From NCBI GenBank assembly GCA_002781365.1, contig PETN01000069.1, forward strand, positions 1 to 37,272: DNA of 37,272 nucleotides. Direction: 5' to 3'. Below are positions 17,522 through 26,367 of the stretch, piece by piece; the stretch's first letter is position 1, and every line of letters starts with the position of its first letter. Both the position numbers and the translations under genes were made by a program. This DNA is from Sulfurimonas sp. CG01_land_8_20_14_3_00_36_23 (GTDB lineage Bacteria; Campylobacterota; Campylobacteria; Campylobacterales; Sulfurimonadaceae). The notes beneath the pieces were generated by a model. The model made no database searches. It was not told where the DNA came from and saw only the letters and a list, made by a program, of their open reading frames with translations.

Positions 17522-17887
17522 AGATAAAATAAGTTCCTTGGTATTCGTATCAATCTTTTGAGGTTTTCCCTCAAAAGTCACATAGACTAGCGTAATCTGC
17601 ATCTCAAATATTTTTATCTCATCTCTGTAGACTCTTTGAACTAAATCAAAAGATGCAGCTTTTATAGAAAGAATCTCATTTCTTACCTCAAGTAAATCCC
17701 CAAGTTTAGCACTTTTTAAATACTCAGCGGTCAGTTTTCGAGCGAAAAAATGCCCATTTTCTAAAACAGGAGTCGTCCCCTTTTGAAAAAAAGCATCGCT
17801 TCTAGCCCTCTCACAAAAGTTTAAATAGTTTGAGTGATAGACAACCCCACCCATATCTGTATCTTCGTAATAGACTCTTATTTTCAC
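17507..17887 (-). CDS. ybgC: YbgC-family acyl-CoA thioesterase
   Basis: This is a single hotdog-fold thioesterase of 126 residues. The catalytic motif YYEDTDMGGVVYHSNYL sits at residues 6-22, with the nucleophilic or general-base Asp in EDTD. YbgC hydrolyses acyl-CoA or acyl-ACP and in many bacteria belongs to the tol-pal cluster; the tol genes are not here, as is common in Campylobacterota. It is transcribed alone on the minus strand, with its end overlapping the LpoA-like gene. Confidence 0.93.
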   Translation of the reverse strand: MKIRVYYEDTDMGGVVYHSNYLNFCERARSDAFFQKGTTPVLENGHFFARKLTAEYLKSAKLGDLLEVRNEILSIKAASFDLVQRVYRDEIKIFEMQITLVYVTFEGKPQKIDTNTKELILSLFES

Positions 17888-17918
17888 TCTTTTTCTCCTA
17901 TATTCAGGGTTTAATTAT

Positions 17919-17941
17919 GAAGTGTGCCCATCGTACACTTC
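17919..17941. terminator. Hairpin downstream of the long polysaccharide/sulfate gene set
   Basis: GAAGTGT at 17919-17925 and ACACTTC at 17935-17941 form a perfect 7-bp stem with a 9-nt loop. It lies 45-67 bp beyond the last gene of the long minus-strand set. There is no strong T-tract on the minus strand. Confidence 0.4.
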
Positions 17942-17985
17942 TCATTTAAAAATCAACTTAATTTATGACATATCTTTTTTAAGTC

Positions 17986-18924
17986 TCAATCTTGATGCAC
18001 CTTTGTAATACTTTTTATTACATCAAATATATTACTATCACATTTTTCATAAGGATTGTAGTAGCGAGTATAGAGAATATAGGCCCCAGCAAAGACCTCT
18101 TCTACGGTACGTTTTCTCTCTCTTCTTTGGCATGTGGATTTGTCAGTGGTAATGCCCCAGCCTGCATAAAATGGCATTCCAAAACATACACACTCACACC
18201 CAACTAAAAGCGCTTCAAACCCCATTTGTGAGGTTTTTGTATAGACTTTTGAAAAATGTTTTAAAAGCGAAATCGGATTGACATTTTCTTCTATAATGAT
18301 ACATTTTTCTCTTGCAGATTCTATATCTATGTCAGACTTTTTCTTTCCACTTAAAACATCAGGATGCACTTTGAGATAAATCTTGGCATGTGGATTTTCT
18401 TCAAGAGCTGCATCTATCATATTGTCTGTAGTGTACTCATCTAACATACCATACTTTAAAGAAGCATCGCCAGCCGTTTGTGCTATAACCAAAACTCTTG
18501 GAGCATCCTTTGTAATTATGTACTTGGCAGAAAATGCACTCTCCACTTGAACATAGTTATTATATTTACTCACATTATGTTCCACTATCAATTTCATAGC
18601 TCTTCGAGCATCATCCATCAACTTTTCATCTGCAAAAAAATCGTAACTATTTAAGATATTTTCTAGTTTTGATGGAGCAGTAGCATCGTAGTAAATTCCT
18701 ACATCATCTTCAACAAAACTAAAAGAGGGAGAACCATCTACACCAAGCCCCACGGAACGGATAAAGCCATCTTCGAAAAGTGTAAGTTTACCACCAAACT
18801 TTTCATGACACCATAGAGCAAATAAACCTGTTTTTTTTCTGCCCCAGCCTTTAAACGTTCTCTGTCTAAAAATAGATAAAAGATTAATAATATACGATGA
18901 GATATTTAACTTTTTAAACTGCAT
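17986..18924 (-). CDS. KpsC-like capsule polysaccharide glycosyltransferase, single domain
   Basis: This belongs to the capsule polysaccharide biosynthesis (KpsC/KpsS, Kdo-transferase) family. Landmarks are FKGWGRKKTG near the start, FEDGFIRSVGLG, VIAQTAGDASLKYG, a Lys/His motif YLKVHPD, and the highly conserved C-terminal block TSQMGFEALLVG followed by GMPFYAGWGIT. KpsC itself is about twice this size with two glycosyltransferase modules; the 312 residues here correspond to one module. It is the last gene of the cys-rfb set, 6 bp after the GT2 gene. It probably adds Kdo or another sugar to a surface glycan. Confidence 0.85.
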   Translation of the reverse strand: MQFKKLNISSYIINLLSIFRQRTFKGWGRKKTGLFALWCHEKFGGKLTLFEDGFIRSVGLGVDGSPSFSFVEDDVGIYYDATAPSKLENILNSYDFFADEKLMDDARRAMKLIVEHNVSKYNNYVQVESAFSAKYIITKDAPRVLVIAQTAGDASLKYGMLDEYTTDNMIDAALEENPHAKIYLKVHPDVLSGKKKSDIDIESAREKCIIIEENVNPISLLKHFSKVYTKTSQMGFEALLVGCECVCFGMPFYAGWGITTDKSTCQRRERKRTVEEVFAGAYILYTRYYNPYEKCDSNIFDVIKSITKVHQD

Positions 18925-18930
18925 ACGTCA

Positions 18931-19887
18931 TTATACTTTGTTGTATCGATTTGTAAAAAGTAATTTTAGCAATAGTTTCATTCTAAACAATAGACTCTTC
19001 TTCACAAGAGAAAAATATATTAAATCACAGTACAAAGAAAGTCTATTTTTATTGAACTTTAAATAGTCAATATATGCATTCACTGTTTTTAAGTCCTCTT
19101 TTGATGTAATCCTACCAATAAGCTTCGGCAAAAAAAGCTTTCTGTTTGTTTCCATATTTGGTAATTTGATATCTCTCTTTATACTCATCTTATTTTTTTT
19201 GATAATACTTTTTGAATTACTGATATTGTCGTTATGAATTCTATACTGCACAAGTTGCTCTTGTATAGTTTTTCTTTTTCCAAACAACTCTGCATGTAAA
19301 CCTAACCAGTAGTCATGTCTATCAAGTGCATCAGGAAATGGCAAGGTACTATGCTTGAATCGTTTGTTCATTAAGAGTGTATTGCCCATAATTCCAGATG
19401 GACCGAGAATATGTCCTAAATCTCTTTTGTCACTTAAAACATAATTTCGAAATTTAAAATAGGATTGATGAGTCATTTGCTCTTTTTCATCAATCATAGA
19501 TAAATCAGAGTTTACCAAACATGGGAGTGAAATATTTTCACTCTCCAACTCAAGCATTGCATCCATCTGTTTTTTTAATTTATTTACTTGCCAGATATCA
19601 TCTTGATCCGATAAAGCCATATACTCTTCTTGACAATTAAAGATAAGGTTTTCAAAGTTTTTCACTACACCAACATTACTTTTGTTTAATGTATAAAATA
19701 TTTTATCTGGAAATTTTTCTTTATAGTTTTCTATGATTTGAACGGTAGTATCAGAGGAGTTATCATCAGATATATAAATTTTAATATTACTGTATGTTTG
19801 ATTTAAAATAGAGTCCAATTGCTGTTTAAGAAAAGCTTCACCATTGTAAGTTGCAATTAAAACAGCTACAAGTGGACTCTTATGCAT
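18931..19887 (-). CDS. Family 2 glycosyltransferase (rhamnosyltransferase-like)
   Basis: This is an inverting GT-A glycosyltransferase of 318 residues. The N-terminal nucleotide-sugar site is visible as VAVLIATYNGEAFLKQQLDSI, followed by YISDDNSSD. The metal-binding DxD region appears as LSDQDDIWQ near residue 97, a sequence common in dTDP-rhamnosyltransferases. Its stop overlaps the rfbB stop/start region (shared base 19887), directly after the dTDP-rhamnose genes, so it is the best candidate to use dTDP-L-rhamnose. No membrane helices are seen, apart from a hydrophobic C-terminal stretch. Confidence 0.88.
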   Translation of the reverse strand: MHKSPLVAVLIATYNGEAFLKQQLDSILNQTYSNIKIYISDDNSSDTTVQIIENYKEKFPDKIFYTLNKSNVGVVKNFENLIFNCQEEYMALSDQDDIWQVNKLKKQMDAMLELESENISLPCLVNSDLSMIDEKEQMTHQSYFKFRNYVLSDKRDLGHILGPSGIMGNTLLMNKRFKHSTLPFPDALDRHDYWLGLHAELFGKRKTIQEQLVQYRIHNDNISNSKSIIKKNKMSIKRDIKLPNMETNRKLFLPKLIGRITSKEDLKTVNAYIDYLKFNKNRLSLYCDLIYFSLVKKSLLFRMKLLLKLLFTNRYNKV

Positions 19888-20897
19888 TATTTATTATACT
19901 TTCCCAAATACCACTCAATTGTCTTCACAATCCCGCTCTCAAAGTTCTCATCAGCCTTCCAGCCAAGTTTTGTTTCAAGTTTTGTTGCATCGATGGCGTA
20001 GCGTCTGTCATGCCCTGCTCTATCTTCTACGAAAGTGATTAAATCTTTGTAGCTTGCATCTTTTGGAACTTTCTCATCGAGTATAGAGCAAATGGAATCC
20101 ACTATCTGAAGATTCGTTCTCTCATTTCTTCCACCGATGTTATAAACATTCCCCTCTTTGCCTGTATGATAAACGATATCTATACCTTTACAGTGGTCAA
20201 GCACATAGAGCCAATCTCTAATGTTTTTACCATCTCCGTAGATTGGGATACTCTCACCTGCAAGAGCCTTTCTGATAATAGTCGGAATGAGTTTCTCATC
20301 ATGCTGTTTAGGTCCATAGTTATTTGAACAGTTTGTGATTACCGTATTCATCCCATAAGTTTCTTGGTAGCTTCTCACTATCATATCACTACTTGCTTTT
20401 GAAGCTGAGTATGGAGAGTTTGGAGCGTAGGGAGTCTCTTCTGTAAAAAGGTCTGTCTCATTTAAAGTTCCATAAACTTCATCTGTTGAGATGTGGTGAA
20501 ATCTACACCCTTTATAGTTTTCTTTATATTCAAATGGTTTATTCATCCAGTAGTGTTTGGCTACATCTAAAAGTGTAAAAGTACCATTTACATTCGTCTC
20601 TATAAATACACCAGGATTTTTGATAGAGTTATCTACATGGCTCTCAGCTGCGAAGTGGATCACACCTTGAATGTCATACTCGTTAAATATAAACTCTACA
20701 AGTTCACGGTTACAGATATCCCCTTTAATAAATTTATATCTAGGGTTACCCTCACACTCTTTTAAGTTTTCTAAGTCACCCGCGTATGTTAGTAAATCTA
20801 AATTGATTAAATTATATGCTGGATACTTTTCTAAAAAGTATGGAACAAAGTTTGAGCCTATAAAGCCTGCCGTTCCTGTTAGTAAGATGCTCTTCAT
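19887..20897 (-). CDS. rfbB: dTDP-glucose 4,6-dehydratase
   Basis: This is the second enzyme of dTDP-L-rhamnose synthesis, an extended short-chain dehydrogenase using bound NAD. From the ATG at 20897 the protein is 336 residues. It has the Rossmann motif GTAGFIGSNF at the N-terminus, the HFAAESHVDNSI segment, the catalytic STDEVYG and YSASKASSD (Tyr/Lys) motifs, and NNYGPKQ. I chose 20897 because that ATG overlaps the rfbD stop as TAATG; an upstream in-frame start would extend into rfbD without family support. Confidence 0.96.
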   Translation of the reverse strand: MKSILLTGTAGFIGSNFVPYFLEKYPAYNLINLDLLTYAGDLENLKECEGNPRYKFIKGDICNRELVEFIFNEYDIQGVIHFAAESHVDNSIKNPGVFIETNVNGTFTLLDVAKHYWMNKPFEYKENYKGCRFHHISTDEVYGTLNETDLFTEETPYAPNSPYSASKASSDMIVRSYQETYGMNTVITNCSNNYGPKQHDEKLIPTIIRKALAGESIPIYGDGKNIRDWLYVLDHCKGIDIVYHTGKEGNVYNIGGRNERTNLQIVDSICSILDEKVPKDASYKDLITFVEDRAGHDRRYAIDATKLETKLGWKADENFESGIVKTIEWYLGKYNK

Positions 20898-21763
20898 TAT
20901 TTTTTTTCTCCCATTTTTATTAAACATTCATTCAAGCTATCTTTGTAGTAAGGGATAGTGAGATTAAACGCTTTTTTTATTTTTGACTTATTAAGTAAAC
21001 TATAGTGTGGTCTCTGTGCAGGAGTCGGATACTCTTTTGTTTCTATTGGATTGATTTCACAATTGAGTTTTGCCATTTGCATAATCTCTTTTGCAAAGTC
21101 ATACCAGCTCAGTACACCTTCATTTGAGTAGTTATAAATCTCAACTTTATCACTACTTATCTTTGGGATGATTTCTAAAATAGCTTGTGCCAAATCTCTT
21201 GCATAGGTTGGAGTTCCAACTTGGTCAAAGATTACACCTAAACTTTCTTTCTCTTTCCCTAGACGAAGCATCGTTTTTACAAAGTTAGCTCCATAAGAAG
21301 AGTACACCCATGACGTTCTGATAATGATAGAATTTTTAGGATTTATCTCTATCATTGCTTTTTCACCATCAAGTTTCGTTTTTCCATAAACACCATTTGG
21401 GTTTGTTTCATCTGTCTCAATATATGGCATGTGGTTTTTACCATTAAATACATAGTCAGTTGAGATATGGATAAGTTGTATATTTTTCTCTTTTGAGATT
21501 TCTGCTAAATGTTTAACGGCTAAGTGATTAATTGTATCAGCCATCTCTGCATCTGACTCTGCTTTATCAACCGCTGTATAAGCTGCACAATTTATGATAG
21601 TGTTTATATTGTTAGAAATTATAAACTCTGTTATAGCATGTGGATTTGAGATATCTAAAGTAGTTCTATCTGTAAAGTAAAAATTGTATTTGTACTCTTT
21701 AGAGAGTTCTTCTATCTCAGAACCGAGCTGTCCATTACTTCCAGTCACTAAAACATTAAGCAT
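20897..21763 (-). CDS. rfbD: dTDP-4-dehydrorhamnose reductase
   Basis: This NAD(P)H-dependent reductase catalyses the last step to dTDP-L-rhamnose. The 288-residue protein has the Rossmann motif TGSNGQLGSEI, the NCAAYTAVDKAE block characteristic of RfbD, STDYVFNG, and the catalytic YGKTKLDGEKA. It overlaps rfbC by 8 bp and rfbB by 3 bp. The gene order rfbA-C-D-B differs from the enteric order but is common in other phyla. Confidence 0.96.
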   Translation of the reverse strand: MLNVLVTGSNGQLGSEIEELSKEYKYNFYFTDRTTLDISNPHAITEFIISNNINTIINCAAYTAVDKAESDAEMADTINHLAVKHLAEISKEKNIQLIHISTDYVFNGKNHMPYIETDETNPNGVYGKTKLDGEKAMIEINPKNSIIIRTSWVYSSYGANFVKTMLRLGKEKESLGVIFDQVGTPTYARDLAQAILEIIPKISSDKVEIYNYSNEGVLSWYDFAKEIMQMAKLNCEINPIETKEYPTPAQRPHYSLLNKSKIKKAFNLTIPYYKDSLNECLIKMGEKK

Positions 21764-22331
21764 AGTAATCTACTCCATACTTAAATAAGTCATCTGTCTC
21801 ATGCAGTTTCGGTTGTACTTTATCTTTTGCAGATAAGTTAAGCTCGGCATGTGGAATCTGCCACTCTATGCTCAATGCTTTATCATCAAATGCTATACCT
21901 CTGTCATTCTCAGGAGAGTAGTAGTTATCTACTTTATAGGCAAAGATAGTCTCATCTTCAAGCACTACAAATCCATGAGCGAATCCTCTTGGAACTAGAA
22001 GTTGTCTTTTATTTTCAGCAGTAAGTTCAACCGCGACATGTTTTCCAAATGTTGGGCTTCCTTCTCTAATATCAACTGCAACATCCAGTACACGACCTTG
22101 AATCACTCTTACCAGTTTAGTCTGAGCAGCAGGAGCTAATTGATAGTGAAGACCTCTTAAAACACCACGTGAGCTTTTAGATTCATTGTCTTGGCAAAAG
22201 TTTATTTTATAGCCAAGAAATGCTTCTAGTGTATCTGCACGAAAAGTCTCTACAAAGTAGCCACGTTCATCTCCATGAACTTTTGGTTCTACGATGATGA
22301 TATCAGGAATTTCAGTTCTTATGAAATTCAT
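21756..22331 (-). CDS. rfbC: dTDP-4-dehydrorhamnose 3,5-epimerase
   Basis: This cupin-fold epimerase acts between RfbB and RfbD. At 191 residues the length is standard. Signature features are [11 protein letters not shown] at about residue 21, the catalytic His in [24 protein letters not shown], and [11 protein letters not shown]. Its start overlaps the end of rfbA by 4 bp (ATGA type), indicating translational coupling. Confidence 0.96.
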   Translation of the reverse strand: MNFIRTEIPDIIIVEPKVHGDERGYFVETFRADTLEAFLGYKINFCQDNESKSSRGVLRGLHYQLAPAAQTKLVRVIQGRVLDVAVDIREGSPTFGKHVAVELTAENKRQLLVPRGFAHGFVVLEDETIFAYKVDNYYSPENDRGIAFDDKALSIEWQIPHAELNLSAKDKVQPKLHETDDLFKYGVDYYA

Positions 22332-23221
22332 CTACCCATACCTCTGGGCTGATTAGCTCTTGCTATAAGGTATTGACCATATTGGTTTTTACTTAAGGGT
22401 TGTGCAAGTTCTAAAAGTTTCTCTTTTGAGATATAACCCATCTCATAAGCAATCTCTTCTATACAGGCAACTTTGAGTGATTGACGGTTTTCAATTGTCT
22501 GAATAAATTGACTTGCTTCTAAAAGAGACTCATGCGTTCCTGTGTCTAACCACGCATAACCTCTCCCCATGAGTTCAACTTTTAATCTATTCTCATTTAA
22601 GTACTCTTGATTGAGAGATGTTATCTCTAGTTCACCACGATGTGATGGCTTTACATCTTTTGCTTTTTTAACTACATCGTTTGGATAGAAGTAAAGTCCA
22701 ACAACGGCATAGTTACTTTTTGGATTGCTTGGTTTTTCTTCTAGGGAAGTCACAATACCGTTTTCATCAAACTCTGCTACTCCATAACGCTCAGGATCAC
22801 TTACATAGTAACCAAAGACTGTCGCACAGTTCTCTTCTTTTGCATTCTGAACGCTTTTTGCAAGCATTGCTGAGAGACCATGTCCATAAAATATATTATC
22901 ACCAAGAACTAAACAGACATCACTTTCACCTATAAACTCTTCACCTAACAAAAAAGCTTGTGCAAGTCCATCTGGGGAAGGTTGCACTACATAAGAAAAC
23001 TTCATCCCAATATCCGAACCATCACCTAAAAGATCTTCAAATCTAGGTAGGTCATGTGGAGTTGAGATGATTAAAACTTCTGTAATTCCAGCTAACATGA
23101 GCACTGAAAGTGGATAGTAAATCATTGGTTTATCATAAATAGGCACTAGCTGTTTAGAGACACCTTTTGTGATAGGGTAGAGTCTTGTTCCGCTTCCGCC
23201 TGCTAATATTATTCCTTTCAT
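22328..23221 (-). CDS. rfbA: Glucose-1-phosphate thymidylyltransferase
   Basis: This enzyme makes dTDP-glucose from dTTP and glucose-1-phosphate. The nucleotidyltransferase signature [16 protein letters not shown] is at the very N-terminus when the ATG at 23221 is used, and GGAG precedes it. A longer in-frame start inside cysQ would add a non-conserved tail. Other landmarks are [29 protein letters not shown], and [10 protein letters not shown]. Length is 297 residues. It opens the dTDP-rhamnose block, 11 bp after cysQ. Confidence 0.97.
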   Translation of the reverse strand: MKGIILAGGSGTRLYPITKGVSKQLVPIYDKPMIYYPLSVLMLAGITEVLIISTPHDLPRFEDLLGDGSDIGMKFSYVVQPSPDGLAQAFLLGEEFIGESDVCLVLGDNIFYGHGLSAMLAKSVQNAKEENCATVFGYYVSDPERYGVAEFDENGIVTSLEEKPSNPKSNYAVVGLYFYPNDVVKKAKDVKPSHRGELEITSLNQEYLNENRLKVELMGRGYAWLDTGTHESLLEASQFIQTIENRQSLKVACIEEIAYEMGYISKEKLLELAQPLSKNQYGQYLIARANQPRGMGR

Positions 23222-23232
23222 TTTACTCTCCT

Positions 23233-23991
23233 CTATTTTTTTACAATAAACCATGGATTTAATAAATTTTCTTTATTATAAATCATTGGCTTATCATTTT
23301 CATACTGATATGTCATATTTCCACTTTCTCTTACAACTGCATCAGCCGCTGCTGTATCCCATTCCATTGTTGGAGCCAACCTTGGATAGATATCTGCTAT
23401 GCCCTCAGCAACCATGCAAAGCTTTAACGAGCTTCCTTTAGAGATTTGTTCTATCTCTTTAGAATTAAGAGCATTTATAAACTGTTGCGTTTCCTCAGAG
23501 AGGTGTGACTTAGATGCTACAACAAAGAGCTTTTCTTCAGGTTTAGAGTTTATAACTAGAGGCAATTTTTGCCCATTTTTAAACGCTCCATAACCTTTCT
23601 TGGCACTGTACATCTCATTTATAGCAGGAGCATAAACAACACCTAAAACAGGAGTCTCTTTATGTATTAAAGCTATATTTATAGTAAATTCATCATTTTT
23701 TTTGATGAACTCTTTTGTTCCATCGATTGGGTCTATACACCAGTAGTATTCCCAGTTTTTTCGCACTTCAAAAGGGACTTCTTTATTTTCTTCAGACATC
23801 ATAGGTATAGTTGGGTAGAGCTCTTCAAGTCTTTTACAAATGATTTCATTTGCTTTTGTATCCGCTTCTGTAAGAGGTGATTTATCATCTTTATACTCTA
23901 CACTAAAATCTTTCACATATATTTTCATTATAGCATCACTCGCTTCAATAGCTATAGCTTCAATCTCTTTTATATCTATACTTTTAAGCAT
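23233..23991 (-). CDS. cysQ: 3'(2'),5'-bisphosphate nucleotidase
   Basis: CysQ removes the 3'-phosphate from PAP (and PAPS), recycling the by-product of PAPS-dependent sulfation or reduction. The 252-residue protein is a member of the inositol-monophosphatase superfamily. It has the metal-binding motifs [14 protein letters not shown] (Glu), DPIDGTKEF (about residues 91-99) and the C-terminal [11 protein letters not shown]. It overlaps cysC by 8 bp. Its presence beside cysC strongly implies that PAPS is made and consumed in this organism. Confidence 0.95.
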   Translation of the reverse strand: MLKSIDIKEIEAIAIEASDAIMKIYVKDFSVEYKDDKSPLTEADTKANEIICKRLEELYPTIPMMSEENKEVPFEVRKNWEYYWCIDPIDGTKEFIKKNDEFTINIALIHKETPVLGVVYAPAINEMYSAKKGYGAFKNGQKLPLVINSKPEEKLFVVASKSHLSEETQQFINALNSKEIEQISKGSSLKLCMVAEGIADIYPRLAPTMEWDTAAADAVVRESGNMTYQYENDKPMIYNKENLLNPWFIVKK

Positions 23992-24586
23992 TTAAGTATC
24001 CTCTGTTTTTCAAATAATCAATAACCTCTTCAGCCGCTTCTTCAACACTTTTATCATAGTTAATTATATGTATTTCTGGAGAGAGAGGTGCTTCATAAGG
24101 AGACGATATACCAGTAAAATTTGGAATCTCACCATTTCTAGCTTTTTTATAAAGTCCCTTTGGATCACGCTTTTCACATATGTCAAGAGGTGTATCTATA
24201 AACACTTCTATAAATTTACCTTCGGCTAAGAGACTTCTCACAATCTCTCTATCTTGTTGGAAAGGAGATATAAAAGCACTTAAGACGATAATTCCAGAAT
24301 CAACAAAAAGTTTAGAAACTTCTCCAATACGACGAATATTTTCCACTCTATCTTCATCTGAAAAGCTCAGCCCTTTGTTTAGCCCAGTACGAATATTATC
24401 ACCATCTAAAAGATAGGTATGTTTTTTTAGTTCTAAAAGTCTACTCTCTACCGCGTTTGCTACAGTTGATTTACCACTTCCGCTAAGTCCAGTAAACCAC
24501 AATACACATGGTATTTGTTCTTTTAAAGCTGAACGTTCCTCCGCACTTACATGATGGTCATGCCACACAATATTTTTATTTAGCAT
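23984..24586 (-). CDS. cysC: Adenylylsulfate (APS) kinase
   Basis: CysC phosphorylates APS to PAPS. The 200-residue protein has its P-loop at residues 33-41 (GLSGSGKST), then LLDGDNIRTGLNKGLSF, which is diagnostic of APS kinase. FISPF and the lid-region motif FIEVFIDTPLDICEKRDPKG also match. It is stand-alone rather than fused to CysN. It sits between the permease gene and cysQ. Confidence 0.97.
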   Translation of the reverse strand: MLNKNIVWHDHHVSAEERSALKEQIPCVLWFTGLSGSGKSTVANAVESRLLELKKHTYLLDGDNIRTGLNKGLSFSDEDRVENIRRIGEVSKLFVDSGIIVLSAFISPFQQDREIVRSLLAEGKFIEVFIDTPLDICEKRDPKGLYKKARNGEIPNFTGISSPYEAPLSPEIHIINYDKSVEEAAEEVIDYLKNRGYLNA

Positions 24587-24657
24587 AATGTTCCTTTATT
24601 GTTTTTTACTGATTCATCTACATTCAACTTTTTCATATCCTCAGAATTGTTTTTCAT

Positions 24658-26367
24658 TTAAAATGGAAATACTATAGGTATAAGTATTATGGCTATGAGT
24701 GAATAGACTATAGATACTAAAATTCCAGATTTTAAAAATATTTTAAAACTATATCCACCTATACTTGATACCATTAGATTTGTTTGATAGCCATAGGGTG
24801 TCATAAAACTCGCACTTGCACCATAGGCAACAGCAAAAATAAAAGGAGTAATATCAACTCCAAGATTTGTTGCAGTTACATAAGCGATAGGAAAACTTAG
24901 AGCTGCTGCTGCATTGTTTGTAATAATCTCTGTTAAAAGAAAGGTCAAAAGATAAATAGAGATAAAAGAGCCATAGACTCCAAAGCTTCCAAAACTACTG
25001 TTCAAAAAGTTTGCCAAAGTATTTGCAACACCACTATCAATCATAACAGAAGCAATCCCTAAAGCAGAACCAATGATAATAACTAAATCATAAGGAAATC
25101 GTCTTTTTATCTCTTGGAGATTTAAAAATCCTATTATCAAATAAAAAGCTAAAAGCATAAAAAGCCCTTTTATAAGCGTGAGTATGTTTAGAAGACTTAA
25201 AAGCAAGACTAAAAGGAAACTCACTACTACAAGCATACTTTGAAAAAAACTTAATTTTTTTTGAATTCCAATATCTCCTAAGATATAAAAATTTTTTTTC
25301 AGATTATCTCTTTTATAAAAAGCTTTTCCTACTGCTAAGATAAGGTTATCCCCCATTTCTAAAACAATATTCCCAATACTTGTAGACAACTTTTCATTTC
25401 CTCTTTTAATGGAGACAATTGAAGCATCAAATTTTGTTCTAAAGTTAGACTCTTTTACTCTTTGATTTATTAAGTTTGATTCATGCGAAACTATTACTTC
25501 CACAAGATTTTTTGCTTCATGCTTGTTGTGTTCTAAAATCAAACCATCAAAATGATTTAAAATTTCTATCTGCTTTACATCTCCACTAAATATCAAGATG
25601 TCGTCAGCTTGAAGTATTTCAGAAGGGTCTACAGGAGAAATATTATAGTTGTCCCTTATCACTTCATTTAAAAAAAGATGTTCAAGATTTCTAAGTTTAT
25701 TCTCTAAAATTGATTTTCCTATCATTTTTGAAGTTGTAGCCACTTTTGCTTCTATAAAATACTCTCGTTTCTCTGCTTCATTTTTAATTTCAGGTAAAAA
25801 TCTAGCGACGAAGAGAAGAGTCATCCCTCCAAATATCGCAATAGGAATACCAACATATATAAAATCAAAAAGGTTTAAAGGTTCTAAACCTCTCTCTATC
25901 ACAAATCCATTTACTATTAAGTTTGTAGAAGTACCAACAAGTGTTATAGTACCTCCAAAAATAGCTGCATAAGAGAGTGGCAATAAAAGTTTAGAGGGTG
26001 CATGAAATTTATTTTGTTGAATTACGCTTATCATGGAAGCCACTACTGCCGTATTATTTAAAAAAGCAGAGAAGAAAGAGACAAAGAAGCTCATTTTCAA
26101 CAAAGATTTATTATAAGATTTTGAGAAAATCTTATTTGATATTGTAGAGATAAAGGTAGTCTTTTCAATTACTATGGATACTATCAAAAGTAGTAAGAGT
26201 GTTACTAATGATGTATTAGTAAAATTATTGAGCATACTCTTGATTTCAATAAGATTAAAAACATAATACATTAGAACTAAGCCAAAAAATAGAATCGCTG
26301 GATTCACCTTGTTTTGAGCTAGTAATAGAAGTAATACAACAATAGAAAGAGCTACAAATATCTCCAT
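24658..26367 (-). CDS. SLC13/DASS-family permease with two RCK_C domains
   Basis: This is a 569-residue inner-membrane transporter with two hydrophobic halves (about residues 1-190 and 370-569) around a soluble region of about 180 residues holding two TrkA-C/RCK_C-like domains. Family motifs include FFSAFLNNTAVVASM in the first half and TEIITNNAAAALSFPIA in the second, the Asn-rich hairpins of DASS transporters. Position inside cysD-cysN-x-cysC points to sulfate as substrate, as seen for other permeases of this type next to sulfate-activation genes. It starts 1 bp after the cysN stop. Substrate is an inference. Confidence 0.88.
   Translation of the reverse strand: MEIFVALSIVVLLLLLAQNKVNPAILFFGLVLMYYVFNLIEIKSMLNNFTNTSLVTLLLLLIVSIVIEKTTFISTISNKIFSKSYNKSLLKMSFFVSFFSAFLNNTAVVASMISVIQQNKFHAPSKLLLPLSYAAIFGGTITLVGTSTNLIVNGFVIERGLEPLNLFDFIYVGIPIAIFGGMTLLFVARFLPEIKNEAEKREYFIEAKVATTSKMIGKSILENKLRNLEHLFLNEVIRDNYNISPVDPSEILQADDILIFSGDVKQIEILNHFDGLILEHNKHEAKNLVEVIVSHESNLINQRVKESNFRTKFDASIVSIKRGNEKLSTSIGNIVLEMGDNLILAVGKAFYKRDNLKKNFYILGDIGIQKKLSFFQSMLVVVSFLLVLLLSLLNILTLIKGLFMLLAFYLIIGFLNLQEIKRRFPYDLVIIIGSALGIASVMIDSGVANTLANFLNSSFGSFGVYGSFISIYLLTFLLTEIITNNAAAALSFPIAYVTATNLGVDITPFIFAVAYGASASFMTPYGYQTNLMVSSIGGYSFKIFLKSGILVSIVYSLIAIILIPIVFPF

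Noticed and set aside
21612-21620. Near copy of the 9-mer (AGCATGTGG)
   Set aside because: One mismatch in the 9-mer; I counted only exact copies. Similar near misses near 23045 and 29330 were also left out.
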